A stretch of DNA of 61,228 nucleotides from an uncultured Bacteroidales bacterium (GCA_902779125.1 CACZAC010000040.1:1-61228), one strand, 5' to 3'; positions 1-8,815 are shown, counted from the first letter of the stretch. Translations and numbers: made by a program. Notes: generated by a model from the letters alone, not told the origin.

Positions 1-81
1 AACTGGATCTACCAAGCACAGGTTGGTGGTTCTACCGCCAGCACCCGCACCTTTGGTGTATCCCTGCGTGCAAACTTCTAA
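1..81 (+). CDS. SusC-like TonB-dependent outer-membrane receptor, C-terminal end only
   Basis: The reading frame is open from the first base to the TAA at 79-81 and ends TFGVSLRANF, an aromatic-terminated last beta strand typical of SusC/RagA-type receptors. The SusD-type gene starts 40 bases downstream on the same strand, the usual susC-susD order. Only 26 residues are visible, so the family rests mainly on the neighbour and the terminal strand. The substrate cannot be read from this fragment. Confidence 0.75.
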   Translation, partial: NWIYQAQVGGSTASTRTFGVSLRANF

Positions 82-121
82 TGCGTGAACCAGTAAAAAA
101 TGCAAACAATTTAAGAAGACA

Positions 122-1846
122 ATGTATATGAAAAAGATATTTTTATTGCTCTTTGCCGCAGTGGGTTTGATGACCGCACTCTCATCGTGCTCTGATGATG
201 ACTTCAACGAGAAGTATGCCGATCCGTCAAAGACCACTACTGTGGGTGTTCCCCAGGTATTCACCGGCATCATGCACAATGGTAACCGTTGGATGAATCC
301 CACCTACTGGCGCTACTACACCCAGTCCACCACGTCCGGCTGCTTCTCGGGCGTAATCGGCAATTCCAATGGCCGCGGTCGTTTCCGCGGTGCCAGCGAG
401 GGTTACTTCAACATCCGTTGGCAGGACTACTACAAGATGCTCACCCAGTACCGTCTGCTTGAGTATAACTACAACAACATGAACGAGACCGAGAAACCCG
501 CCAACGAGATCTTCTATCTCCTGGGTCGCACCCTGGTAGAGGCTCAGTTGCACGAGGTGCTCTCCATCTGGGGTGATGTGCCCTATAAGGGAGCCGGTAC
601 CCTGTGGATGACGGGTGACTATGACGCCGCCAAGCAGGCTGTTGCCTATGACGACGACGTCGAGCTCTACAAGATGATTCTCGCCGACCTCAAGGAAGTG
701 GGTGACTACTTCGCTAGCGGCAACGTGAACGCTGCCGGTCTGAGCTCGCTGGCCCGTCAGGACATCTCCTGCGCCAAGGGTTCGGCCGACATGTGGCAGA
801 GGTATGTCAACTCACTGCGCCTGCGCATTGCTCTGCACCTGGCCACCAATGGTGACCTCACTAGTGACGCCCGCAATGCCATCGCCGAGATTTTGAACAA
901 CCCCAGCAAGTATCCCTTGATCGAGAACAATAATCATAACATGGGTGTCGACGGCGAGACCTCGACCGACGACTACAACTATGGTAAGGGTATCGCCCAG
1001 GCTCTCGCTGGCCGCAGCGAAGGCTCTGGTTCACAGGCCATGCTCGACGCTATGAACGTTCCGGCCAACGGTATCCCCGATGCCAACACCGACCCCAGGA
1101 TTGCTGCCATCTATGACTGCAACCCCGACGGTGAGTATGTTGCCTATGACAACTCACTGACCGATGCTCAGATCAGTGATATCGCCACTGCCAAGGACGC
1201 CGAGTACAAGGCACGTGGTATCCCCTACTGCAACTACTACTGCTACATCGACTCCATCGCTATGGCTGGTTGGGCAACCTATCAGGGTAATGCCAACCTG
1301 AACGGTATCTGGATCAGCGCAGCCGAGGTTGCCCTGAGCAAGGCCGAGGCCTATCTGATGGGCTATGGTGTGGGCGCCGATGTTGCCAAGGCTAAGCAGT
1401 GCTTCATCGACGGTGTTGCCTACTCCAACGAGTATTACTGGGACATTAAGCTGGGTTCATCCCTGGCCAAGGACGGCAACGACAGCTACAACGGCTATCG
1501 TCGACTGGAAGTTCCCGTCTTTGATGATTTCATCGCTTATGCCAACAGCATCTGGCAACCCACCCAGGAGTGTGTTGCTACCCAGCTGTGGCTGAACTTC
1601 GGTTTCATGAATGAGCTCGAGGCTTGGAATGTCACCCGCCGCACCGGTTATCCCAACGTGAAGTTCATGAAGGACAACCAGCAGAGTGACTATCCCACTC
1701 CTCCCCATCGTCTGCCTTATCCCAGCGATGAGCTGAACTTCAACTCCACCAATGTTCAGAACGCTATCCAGACCAACTACAAAGAGCCCACTGGTTACTA
1801 CACCAAGCTCTTCTGGGCCAAGGATAACTACTATTCACTCTTCTAA
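122..1846 (+). CDS. SusD/RagB-family nutrient-binding outer-membrane lipoprotein
   Basis: This surface lipoprotein would cap the SusC channel and bind glycan or peptide for import. The N-terminus has a lysine pair, a hydrophobic stretch and a lipobox ending LSSC. The modified cysteine (about residue 23) is followed by SDDD, an acidic lipoprotein-export signal of the kind that sends Bacteroidetes lipoproteins to the cell surface. At 574 residues it fits the SusD-like family, and the alpha-helical middle contains SAAEVALSKAEAYL, typical of the TPR-like core. An ATG at 122 and one at 128 are both possible; MKKIF at 128 gives the more typical signal peptide. It directly follows the SusC end and is followed by a strong terminator, so the pair looks like the end of an operon. 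No glycan hydrolase follows, so the substrate is unknown. Confidence 0.93.
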   Translation: MYMKKIFLLLFAAVGLMTALSSCSDDDFNEKYADPSKTTTVGVPQVFTGIMHNGNRWMNPTYWRYYTQSTTSGCFSGVIGNSNGRGRFRGASEGYFNIRWQDYYKMLTQYRLLEYNYNNMNETEKPANEIFYLLGRTLVEAQLHEVLSIWGDVPYKGAGTLWMTGDYDAAKQAVAYDDDVELYKMILADLKEVGDYFASGNVNAAGLSSLARQDISCAKGSADMWQRYVNSLRLRIALHLATNGDLTSDARNAIAEILNNPSKYPLIENNNHNMGVDGETSTDDYNYGKGIAQALAGRSEGSGSQAMLDAMNVPANGIPDANTDPRIAAIYDCNPDGEYVAYDNSLTDAQISDIATAKDAEYKARGIPYCNYYCYIDSIAMAGWATYQGNANLNGIWISAAEVALSKAEAYLMGYGVGADVAKAKQCFIDGVAYSNEYYWDIKLGSSLAKDGNDSYNGYRRLEVPVFDDFIAYANSIWQPTQECVATQLWLNFGFMNELEAWNVTRRTGYPNVKFMKDNQQSDYPTPPHRLPYPSDELNFNSTNVQNAIQTNYKEPTGYYTKLFWAKDNYYSLF

Positions 1847-1885
1847 TGAAGACCGACATCAGTCCTGGTGACTGATTGAGATAGA

Positions 1886-1921
1886 ATCCCCGGCAGGCAA
1901 CAGCTTGCCGGGGATTTTTCT
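1886..1921 (+). terminator. Rho-independent terminator after the SusCD pair
   Basis: The arms AATCCCCGGCA (1886-1896) and TGCCGGGGATT (1906-1916) form an 11-bp GC-rich stem with a 9-base loop, running into a T-rich tract. It lies 40 bases after the SusD stop codon. Confidence 0.9.
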
Positions 1922-1983
1922 TGTTTCCGGGGTTCTGGCAACAGCCACCATCACATATCTAAATAATGACACTAATAATTTCC

Positions 1984-2014
1984 TTTGCAATGTCAAAAAA
2001 AAACTGTACTTTTG
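1984..2014 (+). promoter_or_regulatory. Bacteroidetes-type promoter upstream of cmk
   Basis: TTTG (1984-1987), a 19-base spacer, then TACTTTTG (2007-2014) match the -33/-7 consensus of the Bacteroidetes housekeeping sigma factor. It is the only good match between the SusD terminator and cmk, so it probably drives cmk and ispH. That leaves a leader of almost 300 bases containing a small signal-peptide-like ORF. Confidence 0.7.
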
Positions 2015-2169
2015 GCTATCCTTTTTGTGTGCCAAGAGTAAACAATGATTGTTTTTTATTGAAAATCAATATATTAAATGCTCTTGACAAACAGATAAGC
2101 TTCTCTACATTAACTATTACAAACTACTAAATACGACTTTTTTTGAAAGATTTGACCCTTCGTTTCAGG

Positions 2170-2265
2170 ATGCTTGCTGCATTGTTGACGGCAATGGCAT
2201 TTCCGGCACAATCGTATGTTGATTATTTTCAGCTAGATGGTCCGGTTACTACCTACACCGACTGA
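2170..2265 (+). pseudogene. Small signal-peptide-like ORF or remnant of a secreted protein (31 aa)
   Basis: The ATG at 2170 opens a 31-residue frame beginning MLAALLTAMAFPAQSYVDYF. In-frame codons back to a TTG at 2143 add KDLTLRFR, giving a positively charged N-region before the hydrophobic core and an AQS cleavage-like site. It looks like a genuine Sec signal followed by about 17 residues and then TGA. It could be a decayed secreted gene, a tiny secreted peptide, or a leader peptide upstream of cmk. The rest of 1922-2308 shows only the promoter and AT-rich sequence. Confidence 0.35.
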
Positions 2266-2308
2266 AGCAGTCAAACCATTCAAGGTAATTAAATAAGTAA
2301 AAAACATC

Positions 2309-3010
2309 ATGGCACTCAAGAAAATCACAATCGCCATTGACGGGCACTCGTCAACAGGCAAAAGCACAATGGCAAAGTCTTTGGCTCGACGCATCGGCTA
2401 TGCCTATGTCGACACAGGGGCTATGTACCGTGCTGTAACACTGTTTGCTCTGCGCAACAAGCTCATCAAGGGAGAGCTAGTAGACGAGAAAGCGCTCAAA
2501 CAGCACCTGAAACACGGTGACATCGTCATCACATTCCGCCCCACCAAGGAGGGCAAGAGCGTGACAGTACTCAACGGCAAGAACGTGGAGCGCTACATCC
2601 GCTCGATGCGAGTGAGCAATGTCGTGAGCATCATTGCAGCCATCGGTTTTGTTCGCAAGGAGATGGTTCGCCAGCAACAGGCGATGGGCAAGGACAAGGG
2701 TGTAGTGATGGACGGACGCGACATCGGCACCGTGGTATTCCCTGACGCCGAGATGAAGGTGTTTGCTACGGCCTCGGCCCAGGTACGAGCCCAGCGCCGC
2801 TATGACGAGCTGCGCGCCAAGGGCGACACCACGACGACCCTGGAGGAGGTGCTTGCCAACGTCACCGAGCGCGACCGCATCGACAGCACACGCAAGGAGA
2901 GTCCGCTGCGCCAAGCCGAAGATGCCGTGGTACTCGACAACTCCTACATGACCATGGATCAACAGGACGAGTGGCTATATGACCTCTACCTTTCAAGAGC
3001 CAAGTGTTAA
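2309..3010 (+). CDS. cmk: Cytidylate kinase
   Basis: The enzyme transfers phosphate from ATP to CMP or dCMP in pyrimidine salvage. The N-terminus carries the P-loop GHSSTGKS and then the family signature [10 protein letters not shown]. Further on, [21 protein letters not shown] and [19 protein letters not shown] are the substrate-binding and lid segments of bacterial CMP kinases. The 233-residue length is normal. The next gene, ispH, starts 51 bases later, and the spacer is almost entirely a heptamer array. The cmk-ispH pairing in one transcript is plausible from spacing and orientation. Confidence 0.97.
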   Translation: MALKKITIAIDGHSSTGKSTMAKSLARRIGYAYVDTGAMYRAVTLFALRNKLIKGELVDEKALKQHLKHGDIVITFRPTKEGKSVTVLNGKNVERYIRSMRVSNVVSIIAAIGFVRKEMVRQQQAMGKDKGVVMDGRDIGTVVFPDAEMKVFATASAQVRAQRRYDELRAKGDTTTTLEEVLANVTERDRIDSTRKESPLRQAEDAVVLDNSYMTMDQQDEWLYDLYLSRAKC

Positions 3011-3019
3011 TAAGAACCA

Positions 3020-3061
3020 TCTAATTGCTAAAAGCTAAGAGCTAATTGCTAAAAGCTAAAA
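3020..3061. repeat. Heptamer word array GCTAAnn between cmk and ispH
   Basis: Six consecutive 7-base words, variants of GCTAAAA (GCTAATT, GCTAAGA), run in exact phase from 3020 to 3061 and stop one base before the ispH ATG. Every word contains TAA. Because 7 is not a multiple of 3, stops fall in all three forward frames. Confidence 0.85.
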
Positions 3062-3943
3062 ATGGCTATCATCGAGATTGACAAGGGGTCGGGATTCTGC
3101 TTTGGTGTGACGACCGCCATCAGCAAGGCCGAAGAGGAACTCAACAAGAGTGGGCATCTCTACTGTCTGGGCGATATCGTACACAATACCGCCGAGGTGG
3201 ACCGTCTTGCCAACTGCGGGCTCGAGACCATCACCCATGAGCAGCTGGAGCAGCTGCATGACGTGAAAGTCTTGCTGCGTGCCCATGGTGAGCCACCCGA
3301 AACCTATGAGACGGCGCGCCGTAACCGCATCGAGATTATCGATGCCACCTGCCCGGTGGTGCTCAAACTGCAACAGCGCATCAACGCCACATTCACGGGG
3401 GCCGAGAAGGACAAGCCTGCGCCACAGATTGTCATCTACGGCAAGCGAGGACACGCCGAGGTGTTGGGCCTGGTGGGCCAGACACAGGGCCAAGCGACCG
3501 TCATCGAGAACATCGATGAAATTGACAAAATCGACTACAGCCGCGACATCTACCTCTATTCCCAGACGACCAAGAGCGTGCAGGAGTTCCAGCACATCGT
3601 GGAGGAAATCAAGCATCGGGTGGAACCGGGGGTAACTTTCCGCAGTTTTGATACCATCTGCCGCTCGGTCGCCAACCGTATCCCGCAAATCCGGGAATTT
3701 GCACGCCAGCACGAGCTGATTCTGTTCGTGAGCGGTGCCAAGAGCAGCAACGGGCGTATCCTGTTTGCTGAGTGCCTTGACGCCAACGCCGATTCCCACC
3801 TGGTGAGCAGCGAGACCGATATTGACCCGTCATGGCTCGAAGGCAAGGAGCGCATCGGCATCTGCGGTGCCACATCAACGCCACGATGGCTCATGCAACG
3901 CGTGAGCGACGCCATTCAACGACTCACCGATAAAGACCAATAG
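3062..3943 (+). CDS. ispH: 4-hydroxy-3-methylbut-2-enyl diphosphate reductase
   Basis: This is the last step of the MEP isoprenoid pathway, an iron-sulfur enzyme reducing HMBPP to IPP and DMAPP. The three cluster cysteines are visible: C13 in GFCFGV, C97 in ATCPVV and C200 in DTICRSV. Active-site histidines appear in RAHGEPPE and KRGHAEV, and the C-terminal SGAKSSNGR and CGATSTPRWL motifs are present. The length of 293 residues is normal for stand-alone IspH. No Shine-Dalgarno sequence is visible; the heptamer array abuts the start. Confidence 0.97.
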   Translation: MAIIEIDKGSGFCFGVTTAISKAEEELNKSGHLYCLGDIVHNTAEVDRLANCGLETITHEQLEQLHDVKVLLRAHGEPPETYETARRNRIEIIDATCPVVLKLQQRINATFTGAEKDKPAPQIVIYGKRGHAEVLGLVGQTQGQATVIENIDEIDKIDYSRDIYLYSQTTKSVQEFQHIVEEIKHRVEPGVTFRSFDTICRSVANRIPQIREFARQHELILFVSGAKSSNGRILFAECLDANADSHLVSSETDIDPSWLEGKERIGICGATSTPRWLMQRVSDAIQRLTDKDQ

Positions 3944-3965
3944 CTAAAAAGCCAGAAATAAAAAA

Positions 3966-5156
3966 ATGACCAAAAGAAACCTAACCATCGTCATCATCCT
4001 GCTAGCCATCATTGACTTGGTAGCAGCAGGCTGGTATATGTCACGACGCATCGAGGCAGCTGGCAATATGGGAAAAGTTTTTGACCAGCACGAAGCCTCT
4101 GAGGTCATCGCCGAGGCCGACACGGTCGTGAGCGAGTCCCAGCCTGACGTTTTTGACGACATGCAGTTCAACACCTACTACTTCATTTCCAACACACCCG
4201 CCATCAAGGACGACCACAACACCTATTATACCAGCATCAAGCATGTGAAGGTCATCTGGCCCAAAAAGATTAACGGTGACAACGAACTTCCCAGCCTAAA
4301 CAAGGAGCTGATCAAGAATGCCTTTGACAATACTCAGACCAAGATGAAGGACGCCAGGTATGTGTACCTGAACACGCCCAATTTCAATAAGCCCATCGGT
4401 GACGATTACCACTCTCTGGTCAAGGCTCCAAAAATTTATCCGCTTTATGGCAACGTGAGTCAAGTGCTCGTGTATCCTTACATGACATCAGCGCGTCTGC
4501 TGGTCATGAAAATCGATAAAGTGGAATACAACGGCAGCACGACATCCGAGAGCTGTTCACACATTCACTATGACCGCTTCAAACAACGCGTGCTCTCGCG
4601 TCTCGACATCCTTGTCGCCGATGTTGACAAGGAAAACAAGCTGCTTAAAGTCATCAACAAGAAGATAGATGAATTGAACAAGCATCGCGGCAGCGACAAC
4701 CAGTTGCAACACGCCTTGAATGTTCCCAACGAAATCTGCTGCAGCAAGAACGGTGTACTGTTCACGTTCAAACTCGGCTCCATTTACAGCCAGCCCATCG
4801 AAATCTGCATCGACTATGACAAGTTGGAGCCGTTCTTTACCGAAGAGTTCAAGCAACTGCAGCAATACAACAAGGACTACAAGATGTTTGACAACGCACT
4901 CAAGCCCGAGCCCATCAACGCGTCTCAAGCACCGGCAGCGGTTGTCGCACCCGTAGCCTCATCCACTATCTCTCACGAGAGCAAGCCCGCCGCGAAACAT
5001 CACGTCAAGTCAAAACATTATTATAACGATTCCAGTAAGAAAAAGAGTTGGGTCAAGCCAACACGAACCAGTCGGAAGAGATATAGCGGGGCAAAGCGCA
5101 GATCTGGATATCACGGCTATTCTGGGAAGCGGCATTGGAGCCGTCGCCGACGCTGA
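3966..5156 (+). CDS. Membrane-anchored protein with RsiV-like (DUF3298-type) domain and basic tail
   Basis: Function is not known. A single N-terminal membrane segment (about residues 5-22) is followed by an acidic stretch. The folded middle (about 60-300) looks like the DUF3298/RsiV C-terminal domain: a KLLKVINKKIDEL helix, FTFKLGSIYSQPIEICIDY strands and YDKLEPFFTEEF. That match is tentative. After an alanine/proline linker the last 55 residues are very rich in Lys, Arg, His and Tyr and end SRRRR. The final 104 bases overlap the 3' end of the convergent MBL gene, so the basic tail is encoded antisense to that enzyme's C-terminus. It follows ispH by 22 bases and may share its transcript. Confidence 0.7.
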   Translation: MTKRNLTIVIILLAIIDLVAAGWYMSRRIEAAGNMGKVFDQHEASEVIAEADTVVSESQPDVFDDMQFNTYYFISNTPAIKDDHNTYYTSIKHVKVIWPKKINGDNELPSLNKELIKNAFDNTQTKMKDARYVYLNTPNFNKPIGDDYHSLVKAPKIYPLYGNVSQVLVYPYMTSARLLVMKIDKVEYNGSTTSESCSHIHYDRFKQRVLSRLDILVADVDKENKLLKVINKKIDELNKHRGSDNQLQHALNVPNEICCSKNGVLFTFKLGSIYSQPIEICIDYDKLEPFFTEEFKQLQQYNKDYKMFDNALKPEPINASQAPAAVVAPVASSTISHESKPAAKHHVKSKHYYNDSSKKKSWVKPTRTSRKRYSGAKRRSGYHGYSGKRHWSRRRR

Positions 5157-6081
5157 GACCGCGCGCTTCAAGCGCCTGCCGCATCGTGGCTAGCGCTATT
5201 TCCTCAGTATTGTTGTCCTTGCTCAGGTGGCACAGGAAGGCGTAGTGCAGCCCTTCATGGTAATGCTCGGCTACAAAGCGGGCAGCCACTTCATTATCCA
5301 AATGACCTTTCTCGCCCATCACCCTGTCCTTGAGCATCTGTGAATAGCTGCCGTGAAGCAGCATTTCACGGTCATAGTTGCATTCTATCATCAGATAATT
5401 GGCTCGACTCATATAATGGGCCGCACGGTCGGTGATGACGCCCATGTCGGTCGCCACGACAAAGTGCTCTCCCTCATATTCGATATCAAATCCCACACTT
5501 TTCACGTCATGGCTCGTTTCAAAGGCGGTAATTTCCATATCCAGGATGCGGAACGGGATTTCCTTGAAGATGGGCACATGGTGGTCATGGATACGGCTCG
5601 AGATGCGGCATCGCTGCACCATCTGGGCCATCACACCCATCGTACAGTAAACACTGCACTTGCAACGCGTCACTGCGGGATACAGGCATCGCATGTGATC
5701 CTGGTGCGCATGGGTGAGCAAGACGCCCTTCACCATATCGGGAGACACACCATTGCGCTCCAGAGCGTCAAAAGCCTGGTCAAGTGTGAGGACATCCTGC
5801 CGCTCAGGGTTCTTTTTCTTGCGGTGATACTTGACAGGCTCCCTGATGCCGGCATCAATGAGAATACCGCCGCGTGGAGTGCCCAGATAAGCGCAGTTGC
5901 CACTGCTGCCACTGCCGAAGCTCATGAAGCACAAACCCTTGCCCACGCCCGTGTAACGGGGTGTAACAGGCTGTTCTTCAAGCGACGCATCGGGTGAAGG
6001 CGTGTCATTGCCATCCACATCAAAGTCAATCTTGACGGGGCGGCCTGTATTGGGGAATCCTTTGTATTTGTGTCCTGTCAT
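5053..6081 (-). CDS. MBL-fold metallohydrolase (YycJ/WalJ-like) with N-terminal extension
   Basis: A beta-lactamase-fold metal hydrolase. The metal-binding motif THAHQDH, the start strand SFGSGSSGNC and ILIDAGI are clear, and later ETSHDVKSVGFDIE and CHLSKDNNTEE carry further metal ligands. YycJ-type proteins usually begin near the SFGSGSSGN strand; here about 50 residues precede it, rich in Pro and Asp. No internal ATG near the fold is obviously better, so 342 residues is kept. Substrate is unknown; Firmicutes relatives act in cell-wall and DNA-related processes. Its 3' end overlaps the convergent neighbour by 104 bases. The RsmI-like gene lies 15 bases upstream on the same strand, so the two are probably co-transcribed. 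Confidence 0.88.
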   Translation of the reverse strand: MTGHKYKGFPNTGRPVKIDFDVDGNDTPSPDASLEEQPVTPRYTGVGKGLCFMSFGSGSSGNCAYLGTPRGGILIDAGIREPVKYHRKKKNPERQDVLTLDQAFDALERNGVSPDMVKGVLLTHAHQDHMRCLYPAVTRCKCSVYCTMGVMAQMVQRCRISSRIHDHHVPIFKEIPFRILDMEITAFETSHDVKSVGFDIEYEGEHFVVATDMGVITDRAAHYMSRANYLMIECNYDREMLLHGSYSQMLKDRVMGEKGHLDNEVAARFVAEHYHEGLHYAFLCHLSKDNNTEEIALATMRQALEARGLSVGDGSNAASQNSRDIQICALPRYISSDWFVLA

Positions 6082-6096
6082 AATGTTGTGTGTTAA

Positions 6097-6813
6097 TCAG
6101 TGGAACAAGAGGAAAATCGTGGGAATCTTGTGGTAATCATAACGCGCTTGTTTCCATTCGGCCAGCGAGCGGGTCACAATGCTCTGGTTCTCGCCCGTGA
6201 TGTCACTCGCCACACACAACCTCAGGCTCCCCGGCAAATGCTGAGCCAGGTCGGCGATGAGCTGATTGTTTCGGTAAGGCGCCTCGATAAAAATCTGGGT
6301 CTGCTGTTCACGCTCGATGCGCCGTGTCATATCCTTGAGACGTGACTGACGCGCCTGGGCATCGACAGGCAGATAACCCTCAAAAGCAAAACGCTGACCA
6401 TTAAAACCCGACGCCATCAAGCTCATCAAGATGCTCGACGGTCCCACCAGCGGGAAGACCTTGTACCCCCTTCGCTGCGCGATGGCGACCAAATCGGCGC
6501 CCGGGTCAGCAACCGCGGGACAACCCGCATCGCTGATGACGCCCACGGCCTCACCACGGTCTATCGGTGCCAACATCGACTCGAGAGCCGCTGTGTCCTT
6601 GAGGTCAGTGTGCTCGTTGAGTTCATTGAAGGTGAGGCTGTCAATATCGATGTCACGGTCACATTTCTTGAGAAAACGGCGTGCCGAGCGCAGACTTTCG
6701 ACTACAAAACACCTGATGCCGCGCACAACCTCAATGTTGTGTGCGGGCAGCACCCTGTTAAGCTCCACATCGCTCAACTGGGTAGGTATCAGGTATAAAC
6801 CAGCCTCCAGCAT
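6097..6813 (-). CDS. SAM-dependent methyltransferase of the RsmI / tetrapyrrole-methylase family
   Basis: Family members transfer methyl groups from S-adenosylmethionine; RsmI itself 2'-O-methylates C1402 of 16S rRNA. Visible motifs are VISDAGCPAVADPGADLV and LVGPSSILMSLMASGFNGQRFAFEGYLP, the nucleotide-binding loops of the TP-methylase fold. At 238 residues it is shorter than typical RsmI (about 280) and lacks its usual C-terminal part. Bacteroidetes carry a second RsmI-like paralogue of this size, so the exact RNA target is left open. The ATG at 6813 is chosen over a TTG one codon earlier. It is divergent from phoH. Confidence 0.88.
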   Translation of the reverse strand: MLEAGLYLIPTQLSDVELNRVLPAHNIEVVRGIRCFVVESLRSARRFLKKCDRDIDIDSLTFNELNEHTDLKDTAALESMLAPIDRGEAVGVISDAGCPAVADPGADLVAIAQRRGYKVFPLVGPSSILMSLMASGFNGQRFAFEGYLPVDAQARQSRLKDMTRRIEREQQTQIFIEAPYRNNQLIADLAQHLPGSLRLCVASDITGENQSIVTRSLAEWKQARYDYHKIPTIFLLFH

Positions 6814-6957
6814 CAACTATGATTTAAACACGTTAAATTTTAACTTGCAAATATAATCAATTTTTTCTTTCTGCAAGTATTTTTTCGCGACTACTGAAAA
6901 AAATCAAATAAAACCAGCTTTTGTTCCTGCCTTGGGTCGATTTTAGATATTTTTGTG

Positions 6958-6965
6958 TAATTTTG
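6958..6965 (+). promoter_or_regulatory. -7 element for phoH
   Basis: TAATTTTG matches TAnnTTTG and ends 24 bases before the phoH ATG. The nearest TTG upstream is 23 bases away, slightly too far, so the -33 element is weak. Confidence 0.55.
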
Positions 6966-6989
6966 TGCTTAGAATTAGACTACTATTGA

Positions 6990-7970
6990 ATGATAGAACG
7001 ACACATTATTATTGACAACGTGGACCCTGTGACCTTTTACGGGGTGAACAACAGTAACATACAACTTATCCGCAACCTGTTTCCCAAACTGCGCATGGCA
7101 GCGCGTGGCAGCGTCATCACAGTCATCGGTGACGATAGCGAAACAGCCGATTTTGAACAGAAAATCCATTCTCTTGCCGACTACTGCGCGACCTACAACA
7201 CCCTGCCCGAAGACGTCATCATCGACACCATCAAGGGGGCTCCTCCCAAACAACTGAAGATGGACGACGTCATCGTCTACGGTGTGAACGGTAAGCCCAT
7301 CAGCGGCCGCACGCCCAATCAGCAGCTGCTGGTGAAAAAGTTCGCCGAAAACGACTTGACGTTTGCACTTGGTCCCGCAGGTACGGGTAAAACCTATCTG
7401 GCGGTTGCACTTGCCGTACGGGCGCTGAAGAACCGTGAGGCCCGCAAAATTATCCTCTCTCGTCCCGCTGTAGAAGCTGGCGAGAAACTGGGCTTCCTGC
7501 CCGGCGATATGAAGGACAAGATTGACCCCTACCTGCAACCGCTCTATGACGCACTCGAGGACATGATTCCGCAGGCCAAGCTCAAGGAATACATGGAGAA
7601 TAACGTCATTCAGATTGCGCCCCTGGCGTTCATGCGAGGCCGTACCCTCAACGATGCCATCATCGTACTCGACGAGGCACAGAACACTACCACACATCAG
7701 ATTAAGATGTTCCTTACCCGCCTGGGCATGGGCTCCAAGATGATTGTTACAGGTGATACGACACAGATTGACCTGCCGCGCAGCACCACATCGGGCCTGA
7801 TTCATGCCCTGCGTGTACTCGACGGCGTGAGGGGAATCGGCAAGGTGGAATTTGAGAAAAAGGACATCGTGCGCCACCAGTTGGTGCAGCGCATTGTCGA
7901 GGCCTACGAACGCTTCCATGAGGAAGAAAAGCTCTTGGCACAGTCCTTTAATAAGGAGGAGAAAGCATGA
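6990..7970 (+). CDS. phoH: PhoH-family ATPase (PhoL/YbeZ-like)
   Basis: A P-loop ATPase linked in many bacteria to ribosome and RNA maturation. The Walker A motif is GPAGTGKT, followed by the family signature ILSRPAVEAGEKLGFLPGDM. Walker B is IIVLDEAQNTT, and VTGDTTQIDLPR follows. The N-terminal domain of about 110 residues is normal for PhoL-type proteins, as is the 326-residue length. Its last four bases overlap the ubiE start (ATGA), so the two are translationally coupled. ybeY, often next to this gene in other phyla, is not adjacent here. Confidence 0.93.
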   Translation: MIERHIIIDNVDPVTFYGVNNSNIQLIRNLFPKLRMAARGSVITVIGDDSETADFEQKIHSLADYCATYNTLPEDVIIDTIKGAPPKQLKMDDVIVYGVNGKPISGRTPNQQLLVKKFAENDLTFALGPAGTGKTYLAVALAVRALKNREARKIILSRPAVEAGEKLGFLPGDMKDKIDPYLQPLYDALEDMIPQAKLKEYMENNVIQIAPLAFMRGRTLNDAIIVLDEAQNTTTHQIKMFLTRLGMGSKMIVTGDTTQIDLPRSTTSGLIHALRVLDGVRGIGKVEFEKKDIVRHQLVQRIVEAYERFHEEEKLLAQSFNKEEKA

Positions 7971-8716
7971 CTGACGACAGCGGAACACGGGTCGAACAGG
8001 TAACACCCTATGGCGAGGGCGCCAAGACGGAGCAGGTCAGACAGATGTTTGACGCCATTGCACCCGCCTACGACTTCATGAACCGCGCCATGACACTTGG
8101 TATCGACATCTGGTGGCGCCAACTGGCGGTAAAACGGCTCAAGCGCCTCAAACCCGCCACTATCCTCGATGTAGCAACGGGGACGGGCGACTTTGCCATC
8201 CAGTTGAACGACTCCCTACAACCGCAACACATCACGGGCATCGACCTGTCAGAAGGCATGTTAGCCGAAGCACGCCGCAAAGTCAAGAAGAAAGGGCTGG
8301 AAGATGTCATTACATTCAAGCAAGACGACTGCATGGCCTTGCACATGGACGACGCTACAGTCGATGCAGTGACTGTGGCATTCGGTGTGCGCAATTTCGA
8401 GCATCTGCAGCAGGGTTATCAGGAGATGGCCCGCGTCCTCAAGCCAGGCGGCATGCTGTGCGTGCTGGAACTGTCCACGCCCACCAATCCGCTGATACGC
8501 TGGTTCTACGACCTCTACACGCTGCACATCATTCCCTGGTTGGGTTCCCTCAAGAGCGGCGAGAAGAGTGCCTACCGATACCTGCCTGAGAGCATCGCCG
8601 CAGTTCCGCAGGGTGACGACATGCTGCAACTGATGCGCAACGCAGGATTGAAAAACGCCACCTTCAAACGCCTCACCCTTGGCGTCTGTACCATCTACAC
8701 AGCCGTGAAAAATTAG
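7967..8716 (+). CDS. ubiE: Demethylmenaquinone / ubiquinone methyltransferase
   Basis: It C-methylates the quinone ring; in a menaquinone-using bacterium the product would be menaquinone (MenG activity). Motifs are FDAIAPAYDFMNRAMTLGID, the SAM-binding VATGTGDFAI and the post-motif segments VAFGVRNFEH and RVLKPGGMLCVLELS, all strong family markers. The 249-residue length is normal. Unusually for this genome, an AGGAGG stretch precedes the start inside the phoH coding region. The stop lies inside a heptamer array that leads to a strong terminator shared with the convergent flavodoxin gene. Confidence 0.95.
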   Translation: MTDDSGTRVEQVTPYGEGAKTEQVRQMFDAIAPAYDFMNRAMTLGIDIWWRQLAVKRLKRLKPATILDVATGTGDFAIQLNDSLQPQHITGIDLSEGMLAEARRKVKKKGLEDVITFKQDDCMALHMDDATVDAVTVAFGVRNFEHLQQGYQEMARVLKPGGMLCVLELSTPTNPLIRWFYDLYTLHIIPWLGSLKSGEKSAYRYLPESIAAVPQGDDMLQLMRNAGLKNATFKRLTLGVCTIYTAVKN

Positions 8717-8761
8717 GAGTTAGGTGTTAGAAGTTAGGAGTTAGGTGTTAGGAGTTAGAAG
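8712..8761. repeat. Heptamer word array GTTAGRN overlapping the ubiE stop
   Basis: Seven words (ATTAGGA, GTTAGGT, GTTAGAA, GTTAGGA and so on) follow in exact 7-base phase. The ubiE TAG stop is part of the first word. It sits between the convergent ubiE and flavodoxin genes, directly before the hairpin at 8775. Confidence 0.85.
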
Positions 8762-8774
8762 TGCCCTTATACAA

Positions 8775-8815
8775 ATCGGAGTTCTCAAGGTTTTTGAGAA
8801 CTCCGATGCTTTTTT
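8775..8815. terminator. Bidirectional terminator between ubiE and the flavodoxin gene
   Basis: A perfect 14-bp stem joins ATCGGAGTTCTCAA (8775-8788) and TTGAGAACTCCGAT (8794-8807) with a 5-base loop. A run of five T follows from 8811. The stop codon of the minus-strand gene lies within that tract. Confidence 0.92.

Noticed and set aside
6975-8006. Long minus-strand frame opposite phoH
   Set aside because: It mirrors the phoH coding sequence and has no family features; phoH is certain.
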